NCBI RefSeq assembly: GCF_011758655.1
Contig: NZ_JAAMPA010000001.1
Location: forward strand, 2,046,001 to 2,110,000
DNA: 64,000 nt
Direction: 5' to 3'
Origin: Modestobacter marinus
Lineage (GTDB): Bacteria > Actinomycetota > Actinomycetes > Mycobacteriales > Geodermatophilaceae
The position numbers and the translations under genes are program-made. A model generated the notes under the pieces. That model saw nothing but the letters and a program-made list of their open reading frames with translations, was not told where the DNA came from and did not search any database. Every line of letters starts with the position of its first letter. Position 1 is the stretch's first letter. Below are positions 40,001-55,829 of this stretch, piece after piece.

Positions 40001-40525
40001 AAGGAGACCGGCAAGGCGCGGCTGTTCGACGGCCGCTCCGGGGAGCCCTTCCCCGAGCCGATCTCGGTGGGCTATGTCTACATCCTGAAGCTGCTGCACC
40101 TGGTCGACGACAAGATCCACGCCCGTTCGACCGGGCCGTACTCCATGATCACGCAGCAGCCGCTGGGTGGTAAGGCGCAGTTCGGTGGTCAGCGCTTCGG
40201 TGAGATGGAGTGCTGGGCGATGCAGGCCTACGGCGCCGCCTACGCGCTGCAGGAGCTCCTCACCATCAAGTCCGACGACATCCTCGGCCGCGTCAAGGTG
40301 TACGAGGCGATCGTCAAGGGCGAGAACATCCCGGAGCCGGGCATCCCGGAGTCCTTCAAGGTGTTGCTCAAGGAGCTCCAGTCGCTCTGCCTGAACGTGG
40401 AGGTCCTCTCCAGCGACGGCAACGCGATCGAGCTGCGTGACACCGACGACGAGGTCTTCCGGGCCGCGGAGGAGCTGGGCATCGACCTCAGCCGCCGCGA
40501 GCCGTCGTCCGTCGAAGACGTCTGA
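37016..40525 (+). CDS. rpoB: RNA polymerase beta subunit
   Basis: The 1169-aa protein starts at TTG ([12 protein letters not shown]), with GAAAGGA upstream; mycobacterial rpoB also uses TTG. It is preceded in frame by unconserved sequence. Conserved blocks include [16 protein letters not shown] and the rifampicin pocket ([28 protein letters not shown]), with Asp, His and Ser at the three main resistance positions in the sensitive form. [22 protein letters not shown] and [18 protein letters not shown] follow. It forms the catalytic core with rpoC, 94 bases downstream. Confidence 0.98.
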   Translation: MAGSRPTSITPGTTESGTTQTTAVDVQPGPRTGGTDQQKIPGAPLRVSFAKIREPLEVPDLLALQTASFDWLVGAPEWKATLAPEDQATAIGGLAEILEEISPIEDFSGSMSLSFSNPRFEDVKASLEECKDKDMTYAAPLFVTAEFMNNTTGEIKSQTVFMGDFPVMTSKGTFVINGTERVVVSQLVRSPGVYFDKSLDKTSDKDVYSAKVIPSRGAWLEFDVDKRDTVGVRIDRKRRQPVSVLLKALGWTEDRIREHFQWSPTMLATLEKDHLAGQDEALLDIYRKLRPGEPPTRESAQALLENLFFNPKRYDLAKVGRYKVNKKLGVDVPKSTSTLTEDDIVATIEYVVRLHAGEPDHGVDDIDHFGNRRLRTVGELIQNQIRVGLSRMERVVRERMTTQDVEAITPQTLINIRPVVASIKEFFGTSQLSQFMDQTNPLAGLTHKRRLSALGPGGLSRERAGMEVRDVHPSHYGRMCPIETPEGPNIGLIGSLSSFGRVNPFGFIETPYRKVENGIVTDQIDYLTADEEDRFVVAQANSPLDANNRFADDLVLVRTKGGETTDLAPENVDYMDVSPRQMTSVATAMIPFLEHDDANRALMGANMQRQAVPLLRSEAPLVGTGMELRAAVDAGDVVVAEKAGVVEDSTADYVTVMADDGTRQTYRLLKFQRSNQGTSINQSPVVEEGQRVEAGQVVADGPCTDEGEMALGKNLLVAFMPWEGHNYEDAIILSQRLVQDDVLSSIHIEEFEVDARDTKLGAEEITRDIPNVSEEVLADLDERGIIRIGAEVVPGDILVGKVTPKGETELTPEERLLRAIFGEKAREVRDTSLKVKHGESGKVIGVRVFSREDGDELPAGVNELIRVYVAQMRKISDGDKLAGRHGNKGVISKILPQEDMPFLEDGTPVDIVLNPLGVPGRMNVGQVLETHLGWIAKTGWEVEGTPEWAAKLPGAARQAAPGTRTATPVFDGAKEEEIIGLLGSTIPNRDGNRMVKETGKARLFDGRSGEPFPEPISVGYVYILKLLHLVDDKIHARSTGPYSMITQQPLGGKAQFGGQRFGEMECWAMQAYGAAYALQELLTIKSDDILGRVKVYEAIVKGENIPEPGIPESFKVLLKELQSLCLNVEVLSSDGNAIELRDTDDEVFRAAEELGIDLSRREPSSVEDV

Positions 40526-40619
40526 TCGGCCGCCGGCCGGCCCTGACCGAGTCGGGGCCGGCCGGCACCACACCTTTCGAAAAGAAGCGAAGAACTAGCC
40601 CCGGAAAGGGGTACATCGA

Positions 40620-44519
<3,900 letters not shown>

Positions 44520-44535
44520 TGCGCTGAGTGAGTGA

Positions 44536-44575
44536 CAGAAGGGCCCCGGGAGCGTGAGCTCCCGGGGCCCTTCTG
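44536..44575 (+). terminator. Terminator after rpoC
   Basis: A perfect 18-bp stem (44536-44553 with 44558-44575) beginning CAGAAGGGCCCCGGG, with loop GTGA, lies 16 bases after the rpoC stop. It also faces the convergent oxidoreductase gene. Confidence 0.9.
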
Positions 44576-44632
44576 CGTTCCCTCAGCCGTCACGTGACGG
44601 AAGGCGCCGGCTGAGGGCCGGCACCCGCGGAC

Positions 44633-45673
44633 TCAGCCCGCCAGGCGGCGCATGGTCTCGACGGTGCGGAGCCGGCCTTCCCGGCTGTCGTCCAGGGGCT
44701 GCAGGTTGAGCGTGGTCACCCCGGCCGCGGCGAACGCCGCGATCCGCTCCGCCACGTAGGACTCCGGCCCGATCAGGGACGTCGCACGCACAAGGTCCTC
44801 CGGGACGGCGGCGGCCGCCTCGTCCTTGCGGCCGGCCAGGTACAGCTCCTGGATCGCCTCGGCCTCGGCCTCGTAGCCGTAGCGGCGGGCCAGGTCGTTG
44901 TAGAAGTTCTTGCCCTTGGCGCCCATGCCGCCGACGTACAGCGCGATACCCGGCCGGACCGCCTCCACCAGGTGGTCGACGTCCTCGCCGATCGCCACCG
45001 GGACCCCGACGACGACGTCGAGGTCACCCAGCGACGGGTCCCGCTTGGCCCGGCCCGCCTCCAGCGAGGCGCCCCACACGTCGGCCGCCCGCTCGGGGTG
45101 GAAGAAGATCGGCTCCCACTTCTCCGCGATCTCGGCGGCCAGCTCGACGTTCTTCGGCCCGAGGGCGGCCAGCAGCACCGGGATCTGCGGGCGGACGGGG
45201 GTGTTGATCAGCTTGAGCGGCTTGCCGAGGCCCGTGCCCTGGTCGGCCGGCAGCGGGACCTGGTACTTCTTCCCGTCGTGTTCCAGTCGCTCGCGGCGCC
45301 ACACCTGGCGGCAGATCTCCACGATCTCCCGGGTCCGCTGCAGCGGGGCGTCGTAGGGGAGTCCGTGCCACCCCTCGATGACCTGCGGACCCGATGCGCC
45401 GAGCCCGAGGGTGAACCGGCCACCGGAGACGAAGTCCAGGCCGGCCGCGGTCATCGCGATCAGCGCCGGGGTGCGGCTGTAGATGGGCAGGATGCCGCTC
45501 ATCAACTCGACCCGGTCGGTCACGGCCGCCAGGTAGCCCAGCTGGCTGACCGCGTCGAAGGTGTACACCTCCGCGCACATGGCGACGTCGAGCCCGGCGG
45601 ACTCCAGGTCACGGATCTCGTCCGCGGTCTGCTTGAAGTCACCGGCGTAGCTGGCCTGGATCCCGATGCGCAC
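44633..45673 (-). CDS. LLM-class (probably F420-dependent) oxidoreductase
   Basis: This is a 346-aa TIM-barrel of the bacterial luciferase-like family. GRFTLGLGASGPQVIEGWHG, LINTPVRPQIPVLLAALGPKNVELAAEIAEKW and a central IALYVGGMGAKGKNFYNDL match the F420-dependent (MSMEG_2256-like) subgroup. Actinobacteria make F420, but FMN use cannot be excluded and the substrate is unknown. The GTG start is preceded by GGAGGGC. It stands alone between rpoC and the str operon. Confidence 0.85.
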   Translation of the reverse strand: MRIGIQASYAGDFKQTADEIRDLESAGLDVAMCAEVYTFDAVSQLGYLAAVTDRVELMSGILPIYSRTPALIAMTAAGLDFVSGGRFTLGLGASGPQVIEGWHGLPYDAPLQRTREIVEICRQVWRRERLEHDGKKYQVPLPADQGTGLGKPLKLINTPVRPQIPVLLAALGPKNVELAAEIAEKWEPIFFHPERAADVWGASLEAGRAKRDPSLGDLDVVVGVPVAIGEDVDHLVEAVRPGIALYVGGMGAKGKNFYNDLARRYGYEAEAEAIQELYLAGRKDEAAAAVPEDLVRATSLIGPESYVAERIAAFAAAGVTTLNLQPLDDSREGRLRTVETMRRLAG

Positions 45674-45759
45674 GCGCCCTCCTCGGCGTCCGTGGCACCC
45701 TCGTCGGTGCCACTGCCGCGACGGTAACGGCCAGCCGGGGTGGTGGGCCCCCGGGGCCG

Positions 45760-45975
45760 CTAGAGAGCGTGGACGGTGCCGACCACGTGCGTGACGACCC
45801 GTACGCCGTCGACGTCGGCCGGCACGCGGGCGCCGGCGTCGGCCTCCGTCAGGTCGACGCGGACGACGTAGTCGGTGGCCTGCCGAGCCAGCCCGACCGC
45901 GGCGACGCCGGGGTCGGCGGCGAAGCGGGAGGCCAGCGTGTTCTTGGCAGCCCGGGCAGCGGCGCGGTCGGTCAT
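45760..45975 (-). CDS. 71-aa protein resembling the N-terminal module of the adjacent peptidase
   Basis: The short protein has two features: a helical N terminus (TDRAAARAAKNTLASRF) and a beta-rich half (YVVRVDLTEADAGARVPADV, then GVRVVTHVVGTVHAL). The second half follows the pattern of residues about 50-90 of the neighbouring trypsin-like protein ([13 protein letters not shown], then [12 protein letters not shown]). It may bind or regulate the peptidase, or be a duplicated module; no known family is assigned. The ribosome-binding site is weak. Confidence 0.6.
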   Translation of the reverse strand: MTDRAAARAAKNTLASRFAADPGVAAVGLARQATDYVVRVDLTEADAGARVPADVDGVRVVTHVVGTVHAL

Positions 45976-46045
45976 GGACCCATGGTGCCCCCCGCCGCGT
46001 GATCAGGACAGGGCAACGGCCGCCGATGCCCTCCCTGCGGGCTGC

Positions 46046-47026
46046 TCAGCCCGCGAACCACTCCACGTCCAGCTCGCGCAGCACGGTGGCCAGCGGGTTG
46101 GCGAAGGTGACCCCGCCCCCGGCGCTGCCGCCCGTGGCCGACCCGGCGAAGAGCAGCCCGAGCGGTGCCCGGTCGCGGCTGCGCCAGATCACCGACCCGC
46201 TGTCGCCACCGGCGCTGAACGCACCGCGCAGGCCCTCGATCTCCACCTGGTCGTCGAAGGTGTGCACGGCGTCGTCGTACTGCACGCCGACCCCGTCGAC
46301 CTCGACGGCGGTGATCCGTCCGTGCGTGTGGCCCGTCGTCCGCCCCACCTTCTCCACCAGCTCCTCGGGGTCGGCGTCGTCCGCGGCGGCGACCACGGGG
46401 GAGAGCGGACCGCCGGGGTAGCCGGCGGGATCGGCGGTCACACCCGGGTCCAGCGCGGCGACCGCGGCGTCGACGAGGTTGCCCGGGTCGAGGCGGAACC
46501 GGACGAAGGCGGCCAGCTGGCCGATCCGGTCGGTCTCGAGACCACCGTCGGCGACACCGGGCTGGAGCACCGGGTCGCCCGTCACCGCCGCGTCGCTGTT
46601 GGCCAGCACGTGGTTGTTGCTCAGCACCAGCAGCCCCTCGGTGCCGCGGCGGCGGACGAACCCGCCGAGGGTGCCGGCGGTGACGTCGCGGTGGCTGACG
46701 GACGCACCGGGACGGAGCGGACGGGCCCGCCGCTGCAGCTCCTCCGGGGTCGGGGAGGTCAGTGGCCGGACCGGCCCGATCACCCGGACGTCGACCTCCT
46801 CCCGGGCGGCGGCGTCCAGGCCGGACAGCACCACGTCGGCGTCGGCCTGCTCGATCAGCCGGATCGCCAGGTGCACCTGCCCCTCGGCCACCGGGGTCAG
46901 GCCCAGGGCCACGCCGCTCCACCGGGCAGGACCGTCGACCGAGCTCGCCACGACGCTGGAGGGCGGCACCTCGCTCAGCCGCTTGGAGAGCCGGGCCTTC
47001 AGTTCGCGGGCGTTGTCGGGGAGCAC
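46046..47026 (-). CDS. Trypsin-like serine peptidase without signal peptide (NAL1-like)
   Basis: This 326-aa protein has a complete chymotrypsin-fold triad: H139 in [10 protein letters not shown]186 in [13 protein letters not shown] and S276 in [10 protein letters not shown]. The SNNHVLA form is typical of NAL1-type and related intracellular trypsin-like proteins rather than secreted trypsins. No signal peptide or membrane helix is visible, so it is probably cytoplasmic or secreted by another route. Residues 1-90 form a separate N-terminal module similar to the 71-aa protein downstream. The GTG at 47026 follows GGAGG at 7 bases. Substrate unknown. Confidence 0.75.
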   Translation of the reverse strand: MLPDNARELKARLSKRLSEVPPSSVVASSVDGPARWSGVALGLTPVAEGQVHLAIRLIEQADADVVLSGLDAAAREEVDVRVIGPVRPLTSPTPEELQRRARPLRPGASVSHRDVTAGTLGGFVRRRGTEGLLVLSNNHVLANSDAAVTGDPVLQPGVADGGLETDRIGQLAAFVRFRLDPGNLVDAAVAALDPGVTADPAGYPGGPLSPVVAAADDADPEELVEKVGRTTGHTHGRITAVEVDGVGVQYDDAVHTFDDQVEIEGLRGAFSAGGDSGSVIWRSRDRAPLGLLFAGSATGGSAGGGVTFANPLATVLRELDVEWFAG

Positions 47027-47298
47027 GGCGTACCTCCGAGGGGCGGCCGCACCACCAACGAGGTGCGGGACGTGAGCGGGTCGGCACTGACCGTAGGGCC
47101 GGGGTCCGACAGAAGCGACGCGACGCCGGAGGTGGCCGACGCTGGGAGACCTGCCGGTGGCGGCCCGGGTCCGGTACGTTCCCCCGCACGACCCCTCGGG
47201 CGGCCACGTGCAGGCCCCCGGGAATGTGCCCGGGGCACCGGCAGTTGGTGCCGGACAGAGCGGCTGACCCGGTGCACAGCCCACATGTCGACCCGGCT

Positions 47299-47327
47299 TT
47301 GACCGGTCCGGCAGGGCCGGGTACTGT
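47299..47327 (+). promoter_or_regulatory. str operon promoter
   Basis: TTGACC (47299-47304), a 17-base spacer and TACTGT (47322-47327) form the best sigma-A promoter in the window, giving a leader of about 320 bases before rpsL. The sequence between the peptidase start and here (47027-47298) holds small GC hairpins (for example CCCCGGG/CCCGGGG at 47216-47235) and a possible minus-strand -10 (TACGGT at 47095-47090) for the peptidase gene. Confidence 0.75.
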
Positions 47328-47652
47328 GGTCAGCTGTGCCCAGGATGACTGGGCCTGCTCCCGTTCGCGGTGCACCTGGGTGTCCATCGGTCTCCGGACC
47401 GACCGGATGCCGGGGGCCACTCCCGTCACCGACGGGGCCCACTGCAAGGTGGTGTGGCCGGTACCGAGTCGCGAGGGGCGACGAGTCCGATCCGATCAAC
47501 TGGCCGGTTCTCGCAAAGGGCGACACGCCCGAGCGCGGGGGCCGGAGGGTGGGTCGCGGGCAGACTCGACAGGGCCGGGCCACCGGGCACACCACGAGCA
47601 GTGCACCACATCCACAGCACGACCCAGCGCAGGCAGGAGATCCAGGCCACCC
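47328..47652 (+). promoter_or_regulatory. rpsL leader region
   Basis: This 325-base untranslated stretch holds no gene that I can support. A small GCCCAG/CTGGGC hairpin (47338-47354) lies near the predicted transcript start; other features are not recognisable by eye. Confidence 0.35.
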
Positions 47653-48027
47653 ATGCCCACGATCCAGCAGCTGGTCCGCAAGGGCCGCGAGGACAAGGTC
47701 GAGAAGACCAAGACCCCGGCGTTGAAGGGATCCCCTCAGCGCCGCGGCGTGTGCACGCGCGTCTACACGACGACGCCGAAGAAGCCGAACTCGGCGCTGC
47801 GCAAGGTCGCTCGCGTGCGCCTCACCAGCGGTGTCGAGGTGACCGCCTACATCCCGGGCGTCGGCCACAACCTGCAGGAGCACTCCATGGTGCTCGTGCG
47901 TGGCGGCCGGGTGAAGGACCTCCCCGGCGTCCGCTACAAGATCATCCGTGGCTCGCTGGACACCCAGGGCGTCCGCGGTCGCAAGCAGGCTCGCAGCCGG
48001 TACGGCGCGAAGAAGGAGAAGAGCTAA
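47653..48027 (+). CDS. rpsL: 30S ribosomal protein S12
   Basis: The 124-aa S12 contains [18 protein letters not shown] and [16 protein letters not shown]. Lysines are present at the positions (43 and 88) whose change gives streptomycin resistance, so the streptomycin-sensitive form is predicted. The ATG at 47653 gives the canonical [12 protein letters not shown] start. The stop overlaps the rpsG start (TAATG). Confidence 0.97.
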   Translation: MPTIQQLVRKGREDKVEKTKTPALKGSPQRRGVCTRVYTTTPKKPNSALRKVARVRLTSGVEVTAYIPGVGHNLQEHSMVLVRGGRVKDLPGVRYKIIRGSLDTQGVRGRKQARSRYGAKKEKS

Positions 48028-48497
48028 TGCCTCGCAAGGGCCCCGCCCCGAAGCGTCCGCTCGTCGCCGACCCGGTGTACCAGTCGCCGCTGGTGACCCA
48101 GCTGGTGAACAAGGTGCTGGTCGACGGCAAGCGCTCCGTCGCCGAGGCGATCGTCTACGGCGCCCTCGAGGGCGTCCGGGCGAAGAACGACACCGACCCG
48201 GTCGTCACCCTCAAGCGTGCGCTGGACAACGTGAAGCCGGCCCTCGAGGTGCGCAGCCGCCGCGTCGGTGGCGCCACCTACCAGGTGCCGATCGAGGTCC
48301 GTCCGTCCCGCAGCACGACCCTCGGCCTGCGCTGGCTCATCCAGTACAGCCGGGCGCGTCGCGAGAAGACGATGACCGAGCGCCTCATGAACGAGCTGCT
48401 GGACGCCAGCAACGGTCTCGGTGCCGCGGTCAAGCGCCGCGAGGACACGCACAAGATGGCCGAGTCGAACAAGGCCTTCGCGCACTACCGCTGGTGA
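48027..48497 (+). CDS. rpsG: 30S ribosomal protein S7
   Basis: The 156-aa S7 ([51 protein letters not shown]) organises the 3' domain of 16S rRNA and is the usual autoregulator of the str operon. Its stop overlaps a GTG that opens a 28-codon micro-ORF running to just before fusA. Confidence 0.97.
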   Translation: MPRKGPAPKRPLVADPVYQSPLVTQLVNKVLVDGKRSVAEAIVYGALEGVRAKNDTDPVVTLKRALDNVKPALEVRSRRVGGATYQVPIEVRPSRSTTLGLRWLIQYSRARREKTMTERLMNELLDASNGLGAAVKRREDTHKMAESNKAFAHYRW

Positions 48498-48580
48498 CGA
48501 CAGTCCCTCAGCAGCCGCTGCCCGCGGTGGACCCGGGCGACCCCCGGGCGCCGCGCACGGACGAGACAGAAGAGGAGTGA
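48494..48580 (+). other. 28-aa micro-ORF between rpsG and fusA
   Basis: The GTG overlaps the rpsG stop (GTGA). The frame (starting [15 protein letters not shown], ending acidic) stops 4 bases before the fusA ATG. Its last codons contain the GAAGAGGAG ribosome-binding site of fusA. It resembles the other gap-filling frames in this window and is an unproven coding element. Confidence 0.3.
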
Positions 48581-48584
48581 CGTA

Positions 48585-50684
<2,100 letters not shown>

Positions 50685-50690
50685 CGGGAC

Positions 50691-50717
50691 GGCGGGCCCG
50701 GGTACCCCGGGCCCGCC
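50691..50717 (+). terminator. Hairpin between fusA and tuf
   Basis: A 12-bp stem GGCGGGCCCGGG/CCCGGGCCCGCC (50691-50702 with 50706-50717) and a 3-base loop lies in the 94-base gap. It may act as an attenuator or mRNA-processing/stability element inside the operon. Confidence 0.55.
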
Positions 50718-50778
50718 CCCCGAGCACGGACCACCCCAGACACGAGCACGACTGCGAAGACACGGAGAGAGGATCCCA

Positions 50779-51972
50779 GTGGCCAAGGCCAAGTTCGAGC
50801 GGACCAAGCCGCACGTCAACATCGGCACCATCGGGCACATCGACCACGGCAAGACGACGCTGACCGCGGCGATCACCAAGGTGCTGCACGACAAGTTCCC
50901 GAACCTCAACGAGGCGTCCGCGTTCGACATGATCGACAAGGCGCCCGAGGAGAAGGCTCGCGGCATCACGATCTCGATCGCCCACGTCGAGTACCAGACC
51001 GAGAACCGGCACTACGCGCACGTCGACTGCCCCGGGCACGCCGACTACATCAAGAACATGATCACCGGTGCGGCGCAGATGGACGGCGCCATCCTGGTGG
51101 TCGCCGCCACCGACGGCCCGATGCCGCAGACCAAGGAGCACGTGCTCCTGGCCCGCCAGGTCGGTGTCCCCTACATCGTGGTGGCGCTGAACAAGGCCGA
51201 CATGGTCGACGACGAGGAGATCCTCGAGCTCGTCGAGCTGGAGGTCCGTGAGCTGCTCAGCGAGTACGAGTTCCCGGGCGACGACGTCCCCGTGGTCCGC
51301 GTCTCGGCGCTGAAGGCCCTTGAGGGCGACGCCGAGTGGGGCGACAAGCTCATGGAGCTCATGAACGCCGTCGACACGGCGATCCCCGAGCCCGAGCGTG
51401 AGATCGACAAGCCGTTCCTCATGCCCGTCGAGGACGTCTTCACGATCACCGGTCGCGGCACGGTCGTCACCGGTCGCGTCGAGCGCGGCATCGTCAAGGT
51501 CTCCGAGGAGATCGAGATCGTCGGCATCCGCCCGAACTCGACCAAGACGACCGTCACCGGCGTCGAGATGTTCCGCAAGCTGCTCGACCAGGGCCAGGCC
51601 GGTGACAACGTCGGTCTGCTGCTGCGCGGCATCAAGCGCGAGGACGTCGAGCGCGGCCAGGTCGTCGTGAAGCCGGGTTCGATCACCCCGCACACGAACT
51701 TCGAGGGCTCGGTCTACATCCTCTCGAAGGACGAGGGTGGCCGGCACACGCCGTTCTTCAACAACTACCGTCCGCAGTTCTACTTCCGGACCACGGACGT
51801 CACCGGCGTCGTCACGCTGCCTGCGGGCACCGAGATGGTCATGCCCGGCGACAACACCGAGATGACGGTGGAGCTCATCCAGCCCATCGCCATGGAGGAC
51901 GGCCTGCGGTTCGCCATCCGTGAGGGTGGCCGCACCGTCGGCGCCGGCCGGGTCACCAAGATCCTCAAGTGA
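50779..51972 (+). CDS. tuf: Elongation factor Tu
   Basis: The 397-aa EF-Tu has [14 protein letters not shown] (G1), [21 protein letters not shown] (G3) and NKADMVDD (G4). Barrel domains 2 and 3 contain [23 protein letters not shown] start after GGAGAGAGG. It is followed by a terminator and a new promoter for the S10 operon. Confidence 0.98.
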   Translation: MAKAKFERTKPHVNIGTIGHIDHGKTTLTAAITKVLHDKFPNLNEASAFDMIDKAPEEKARGITISIAHVEYQTENRHYAHVDCPGHADYIKNMITGAAQMDGAILVVAATDGPMPQTKEHVLLARQVGVPYIVVALNKADMVDDEEILELVELEVRELLSEYEFPGDDVPVVRVSALKALEGDAEWGDKLMELMNAVDTAIPEPEREIDKPFLMPVEDVFTITGRGTVVTGRVERGIVKVSEEIEIVGIRPNSTKTTVTGVEMFRKLLDQGQAGDNVGLLLRGIKREDVERGQVVVKPGSITPHTNFEGSVYILSKDEGGRHTPFFNNYRPQFYFRTTDVTGVVTLPAGTEMVMPGDNTEMTVELIQPIAMEDGLRFAIREGGRTVGAGRVTKILK

Positions 51973-51976
51973 CACC

Positions 51977-52013
51977 CTGACGGGCGGCGGCCGTTGCGGC
52001 CGCCGCCCGTCAG
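51977..52013 (+). terminator. Terminator after tuf
   Basis: A perfect 16-bp stem (51977-51992 with 51998-52013), beginning CTGACGGGCGGCGG, with loop GTTGC, lies 4 bases after the stop. Confidence 0.9.
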
Positions 52014-52054
52014 CAGGGCCGGGGAACCCGGCCCAGGGTCAGCAGACCCACTTG

Positions 52055-52060
52055 TACTTT
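52055..52060 (+). promoter_or_regulatory. Candidate S10 operon -10
   Basis: TACTTT, preceded by CTTG, fits the actinobacterial -10 consensus and is 31 bases before the rpsJ ATG. A small GGGTC/GACCC hairpin lies just upstream. The -35 is weak. Confidence 0.5.
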
Positions 52061-52091
52061 CACAACCGATCGGCAGGAGCGAAGACAACCG

Positions 52092-52397
52092 ATGGCGGGA
52101 CAGAAGATCCGCATCCGGCTGAAGGCCTACGACCACGAGGCCATCGATGCCTCGGCTCGGCGCATCGTGGACACGGTGACGAAGACCGGAGCGCGCGTCG
52201 TCGGCCCGGTGCCGCTGCCGACGGAGAAGAACGTGTACTGCGTCATCCGCTCGCCGCACAAGTACAAGGACTCGCGCGAGCACTTCGAGATGCGTACGCA
52301 CAAGCGGCTCATCGACATCCTCGACCCGACGCCGAAGACGGTCGACGCGCTGATGCGCATCGACCTGCCGGCCTCGGTCGACGTCAACATCCAGTAA
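52092..52397 (+). CDS. rpsJ: 30S ribosomal protein S10
   Basis: The 101-aa S10 ([39 protein letters not shown]) heads the S10 operon. In many bacteria it also works with NusB in antitermination, which requires NusG encoded upstream in this window. Confidence 0.97.
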   Translation: MAGQKIRIRLKAYDHEAIDASARRIVDTVTKTGARVVGPVPLPTEKNVYCVIRSPHKYKDSREHFEMRTHKRLIDILDPTPKTVDALMRIDLPASVDVNIQ

Positions 52398-52411
52398 GGG
52401 CTGTCCCAGAC

Positions 52412-53077
52412 ATGGCGAGCACATTCCGTGGTCTCCTCGGCGAGAAGCTGGGGATGACCCAGGTCTTCGACGAGAACAACCGCATCGTGCCGGTGACCGT
52501 CATCAAGGCGGGCCCGTGCGTGGTCACCCAGGTGCGCACCCCCGAGAAGGACGGCTACTCCGCCGTCCAGCTCGGGTTCGGTGCGATCGACCCCCGCAAG
52601 GTGAACAAGCCCGAAGGTGGGCACTTCGCCAAGGCGGGTGTCACCCCGCGCCGGCACCTGGTCGAGCTGCGCACCGAGGACGCCTCCGACTACACGGTCG
52701 GCCAGGAGCTGACCGCCGAGGTCCTCTCCGACGTGGCCAAGGTCGACGTCATCGGCACCAGCAAGGGCAAGGGCACCGCCGGTGTCATGAAGCGTCACGG
52801 CTTCAAGGGCCTCGGCGCCGGCCACGGCACCCACCGCAAGCACCGCGCACCCGGCTCGATCGGTGGGGCCTCCACCCCCGGTCGCGTCTTCAAGGGCGTG
52901 CGCATGGCCGGGCGCATGGGCGCGGTCACCACCACCACGCTCTCGCTCAAGGTCCACCAGGTGGACACCGAGAAGGGCCTGGTCCTGATCAAGGGCGCCG
53001 TCCCCGGCCCCCGCGGCGGGCTCCTGCTCGTCCGGTCCGCGGTCAAGGGCGGCCCCGTGGGGAGTGACGCGAAGTGA
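52412..53077 (+). CDS. rplC: 50S ribosomal protein L3
   Basis: The 221-aa L3 begins [21 protein letters not shown]. It has the peptidyl-transferase-proximal loop region [34 protein letters not shown]. The ATG at 52412 is chosen by homology, and the stop overlaps the rplD start (GTGA). Confidence 0.97.
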   Translation: MASTFRGLLGEKLGMTQVFDENNRIVPVTVIKAGPCVVTQVRTPEKDGYSAVQLGFGAIDPRKVNKPEGGHFAKAGVTPRRHLVELRTEDASDYTVGQELTAEVLSDVAKVDVIGTSKGKGTAGVMKRHGFKGLGAGHGTHRKHRAPGSIGGASTPGRVFKGVRMAGRMGAVTTTTLSLKVHQVDTEKGLVLIKGAVPGPRGGLLLVRSAVKGGPVGSDAK

Positions 53078-53847
53078 CCGAGTCGACCGCAACCCGGACC
53101 GACCGTCAGGTCGACGTCCGGACGCCGGCGGGGGAGACCTCGGGCAGCGTCACGCTGCCCGGCGAGCTCTTCGACGCCCCGGCGAACGTCTCGCTGCTCC
53201 ACCAGGTCGTCGTGGCCCAGCTGGCCGCGGCCCGCCAGGGCACGCACGCGACCAAGACCCGCGCCCAGGTCAGCGGCACCGGCGCCAAGCCGTACCGCCA
53301 GAAGGGCACCGGTCGCGCCCGTCAGGGTTCGCTGCGGTCCCCGCAGTTCACCGGCGGTGGCATCTCGCACGGCCCGCAGCCGCGCAACTACGAGCAGAAG
53401 ACCCCCAAGAAGATGAAGGCCGCCGCCCTGCGCGGTGCCCTCTCCGACCGGGCCCGGGACGGCCGCGTGCACGTGGTGTCCGCGTTCGTCGACGGTGACG
53501 CGCCCTCGACCAAGGCGGCGCTCAAGGTCCTCGACGCGGTCAGCACCGCCAAGCGCGTGCTGGTCGTCCTCGACCGGGACGACGTCCTCAACTGGGTCAG
53601 CCTGCGCAACGTGCCGCGGGTGCACCTGATCGAGGCCGGTCAGCTCAACACCTACGACGTGCTGGTGTCCGACGAGGTCGTCTTCACCGAGACCGCGCTG
53701 ACCGAGTACGTCACCGGCCCGGCCCGGGGCGGCAAGGGTGCGGCCTCCTCGGCCGAGCTCCCCGACCTGGAGACGCACGAGATCGACGGCGACGTGCCCT
53801 CGATCGCGCCGGCCACCACGACCGAGACGACCGAGGAGAAGGCATGA
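53074..53847 (+). CDS. rplD: 50S ribosomal protein L4
   Basis: The 257-aa L4 has the exit-tunnel loop [25 protein letters not shown] and [20 protein letters not shown]. The last 40 or so residues are an acidic, Thr/Ala-rich extension beyond the usual C terminus. Translationally coupled to rplC and rplW. Confidence 0.96.
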   Translation: MTESTATRTDRQVDVRTPAGETSGSVTLPGELFDAPANVSLLHQVVVAQLAAARQGTHATKTRAQVSGTGAKPYRQKGTGRARQGSLRSPQFTGGGISHGPQPRNYEQKTPKKMKAAALRGALSDRARDGRVHVVSAFVDGDAPSTKAALKVLDAVSTAKRVLVVLDRDDVLNWVSLRNVPRVHLIEAGQLNTYDVLVSDEVVFTETALTEYVTGPARGGKGAASSAELPDLETHEIDGDVPSIAPATTTETTEEKA

Positions 53848-54146
53848 GCGTCCGCGACCCCCGGGACGTGCTGCTGTCCCCGGTCATCTCGGAGAAGAGC
53901 TACGGGCTGCTGGACGAGAACAAGTACACGTTCATCGTCCGTCCCGACGCCAACAAGACCCAGATCAAGATCGCTGTGCAGCAGGTCTTCAACGTGAAGG
54001 TCCTCGCCGTCAACACGATCAACCGCCAGGGGAAGAGGAAGCGCTCCAAGGGCGCTGTGATGGGGAAGCGCAAGGACACCAAGCGCGCCATCGTCTCCGT
54101 TGCCCCCGGTGACCGCATCGAGCTCTTCGGTGGACCCGGCGCCTGA
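53844..54146 (+). CDS. rplW: 50S ribosomal protein L23
   Basis: The 100-aa L23 ([29 protein letters not shown]-like segment, [20 protein letters not shown]) sits at the tunnel exit and binds trigger factor and SRP. The ATG overlaps the rplD stop. Confidence 0.96.
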   Translation: MSVRDPRDVLLSPVISEKSYGLLDENKYTFIVRPDANKTQIKIAVQQVFNVKVLAVNTINRQGKRKRSKGAVMGKRKDTKRAIVSVAPGDRIELFGGPGA

Positions 54147-54200
54147 GCGCCGTTGACCATCGATCGGACCAGAGAGAACAGACAGGGACTCTGAGGAACC

Positions 54201-55034
54201 ATGGCCATCCGTAAGTACAAGCCGACGACGCCGGGCCGCCGCGGCTCGTCCGTCGCCGACTTCGCCGAGGTCACCCGCGACCATCCCGAGAAGTCGCTGG
54301 TCCGACCGCTGCACGGTCGTGGCGGGCGCAACGTCCACGGGCGTGTGACGGCTCGTCACCAGGGCGGCGGGCACAAGCGTGCCTACCGGCTCATCGACTT
54401 CCGCCGGGCCGACAAGGACGGCGTGCCGGCCAAGGTCGCGCACATCGAGTACGACCCCAACCGCACCTCGCGGATCGCGCTGCTGCACTTCGCCGACGGG
54501 GAGAAGCGCTACATCATCGCCCCGGCGAAGCTGAAGCAGGGCGACACGGTGGAGTGTGGCCCGGCGGCCGACATCAAGCCGGGCAACAACCTGCCGCTGC
54601 GCAACATCCCGGTCGGCACGGTCGTGCACGCGATCGAGCTGCGGCCCGGTGGCGGGGCGAAGATCGCCCGGTCGGCCGGCACGAGCGTCCAGCTGGTCGC
54701 CCGTGAGGGGCGCTTCGCCCAGCTGCGGATGCCCTCGGGCGAGATCCGTAACGTCGACGTCCGGTGCCGCGCCACGATCGGTGAGGTCGGCAACGCCGAG
54801 CAGTCGAACATCAACTGGGGCAAGGCCGGCCGGATGCGGTGGAAGGGCAAGCGCCCGACCGTCCGCGGTGTCGCCATGAACCCGGTCGACCACCCGCACG
54901 GTGGTGGTGAGGGCAAGACCTCCGGTGGCCGGCACCCGGTCAACCCGAAGGGCAAGCCGGAGGGCCGGACGCGCAAGCGCAAGGCCAGTGATGCCCTGAT
55001 CGTGCGCCGCCGGCGCACCAACAAGAAGCGCTGA
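54201..55034 (+). CDS. rplB: 50S ribosomal protein L2
   Basis: The 277-aa L2 contains [36 protein letters not shown] and the C-terminal peptidyl-transferase-centre segment [20 protein letters not shown], with the conserved His. It is separated from rplW by 54 bases without hairpins of note. Confidence 0.97.
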   Translation: MAIRKYKPTTPGRRGSSVADFAEVTRDHPEKSLVRPLHGRGGRNVHGRVTARHQGGGHKRAYRLIDFRRADKDGVPAKVAHIEYDPNRTSRIALLHFADGEKRYIIAPAKLKQGDTVECGPAADIKPGNNLPLRNIPVGTVVHAIELRPGGGAKIARSAGTSVQLVAREGRFAQLRMPSGEIRNVDVRCRATIGEVGNAEQSNINWGKAGRMRWKGKRPTVRGVAMNPVDHPHGGGEGKTSGGRHPVNPKGKPEGRTRKRKASDALIVRRRRTNKKR

Positions 55035-55057
55035 GCGGGTAGAGGAGTCCGACAGAC

Positions 55058-55339
55058 ATGCCACGCAGCCTGAAGAAGGGCCCGTTCGTCGACGACCACC
55101 TGCTCGCCAAGGTGGACGCTCAGAACGACAAGGGCACCAAGAACGTCATCCGCACCTGGTCGCGGCGTTCGACGATCATCCCCGACATGCTCGGGCACAC
55201 GATCGCCGTGCACGACGGCCGCAAGCACGTCCCGGTGTTCGTCACCGAGGCGATGGTCGGGCACAAGCTCGGCGAGTTCGCGCCCACGCGCACCTTCCGT
55301 GGGCACGTCAAGGACGACCGCCGCTCGCGGCGCGGCTGA
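55058..55339 (+). CDS. rpsS: 30S ribosomal protein S19
   Basis: The 93-aa S19 ([55 protein letters not shown]) forms a heterodimer with S13 in the head of the 30S subunit. RBS AGAGGAG. Confidence 0.97.
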   Translation: MPRSLKKGPFVDDHLLAKVDAQNDKGTKNVIRTWSRRSTIIPDMLGHTIAVHDGRKHVPVFVTEAMVGHKLGEFAPTRTFRGHVKDDRRSRRG

Positions 55340-55361
55340 CCAGGCAGAGAGAAGACATCAG

Positions 55362-55829
55362 ATGACTTCCCAGTTGGGACAGGAGACGCCGGTCGCCCGG
55401 GCCACGGCCCGGTTCGTCAGCGTCACCCCCATGAAGGCCCGACGGGTGGTGGACATGATCCGCTACCTGCCCACGGACGAGGCCCTGGCACTCCTGCGCT
55501 TCACTCCGCAGACCGCCAGCGAGCCGGTGGCCAAGGTCGTCGCCAGCGCCGTCGCCAACGCCGAGCACAACCTGCAGCTCGACCCGGCTGCGCTCGTCGT
55601 CAGCGCCGCGTTCGTCGACGAGGGCCCCACGCTCAAGCGGATCCGTCCGCGTGCACAGGGGCGGGCGTTCCGCATCAACAAGCGGACCAGCCACATCACC
55701 GTCGAGGTGTCCGAGGTCAGCTCCAGCGCTGAGCTGGCCCTGCGGTCTCGCAAGGCACGTCGGGAGACCGGGCAGTCCGGCCCGGCCACCCAGCAGCAGA
55801 AGAGCAACACGAGGGGAGGGACCCGCTAG
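55362..55829 (+). CDS. rplV: 50S ribosomal protein L22
   Basis: The 155-aa L22 has the core [33 protein letters not shown] and the tunnel beta-hairpin [20 protein letters not shown]. The last 30 residues are a polar extension. The stop (TAG) shares its last base with the rpsC GTG. Confidence 0.96.
   Translation: MTSQLGQETPVARATARFVSVTPMKARRVVDMIRYLPTDEALALLRFTPQTASEPVAKVVASAVANAEHNLQLDPAALVVSAAFVDEGPTLKRIRPRAQGRAFRINKRTSHITVEVSEVSSSAELALRSRKARRETGQSGPATQQQKSNTRGGTR

Noticed and set aside
37061-40573. A 1170-codon open frame antisense to rpoB, and a similar 1113-codon frame antisense to rpoC (40689-44030)
   Set aside because: Long antisense frames are a by-product of very high third-position GC. 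The translations are low-complexity Asp/Val/Gly/Arg/Leu strings with no domain, opposite well-conserved genes.
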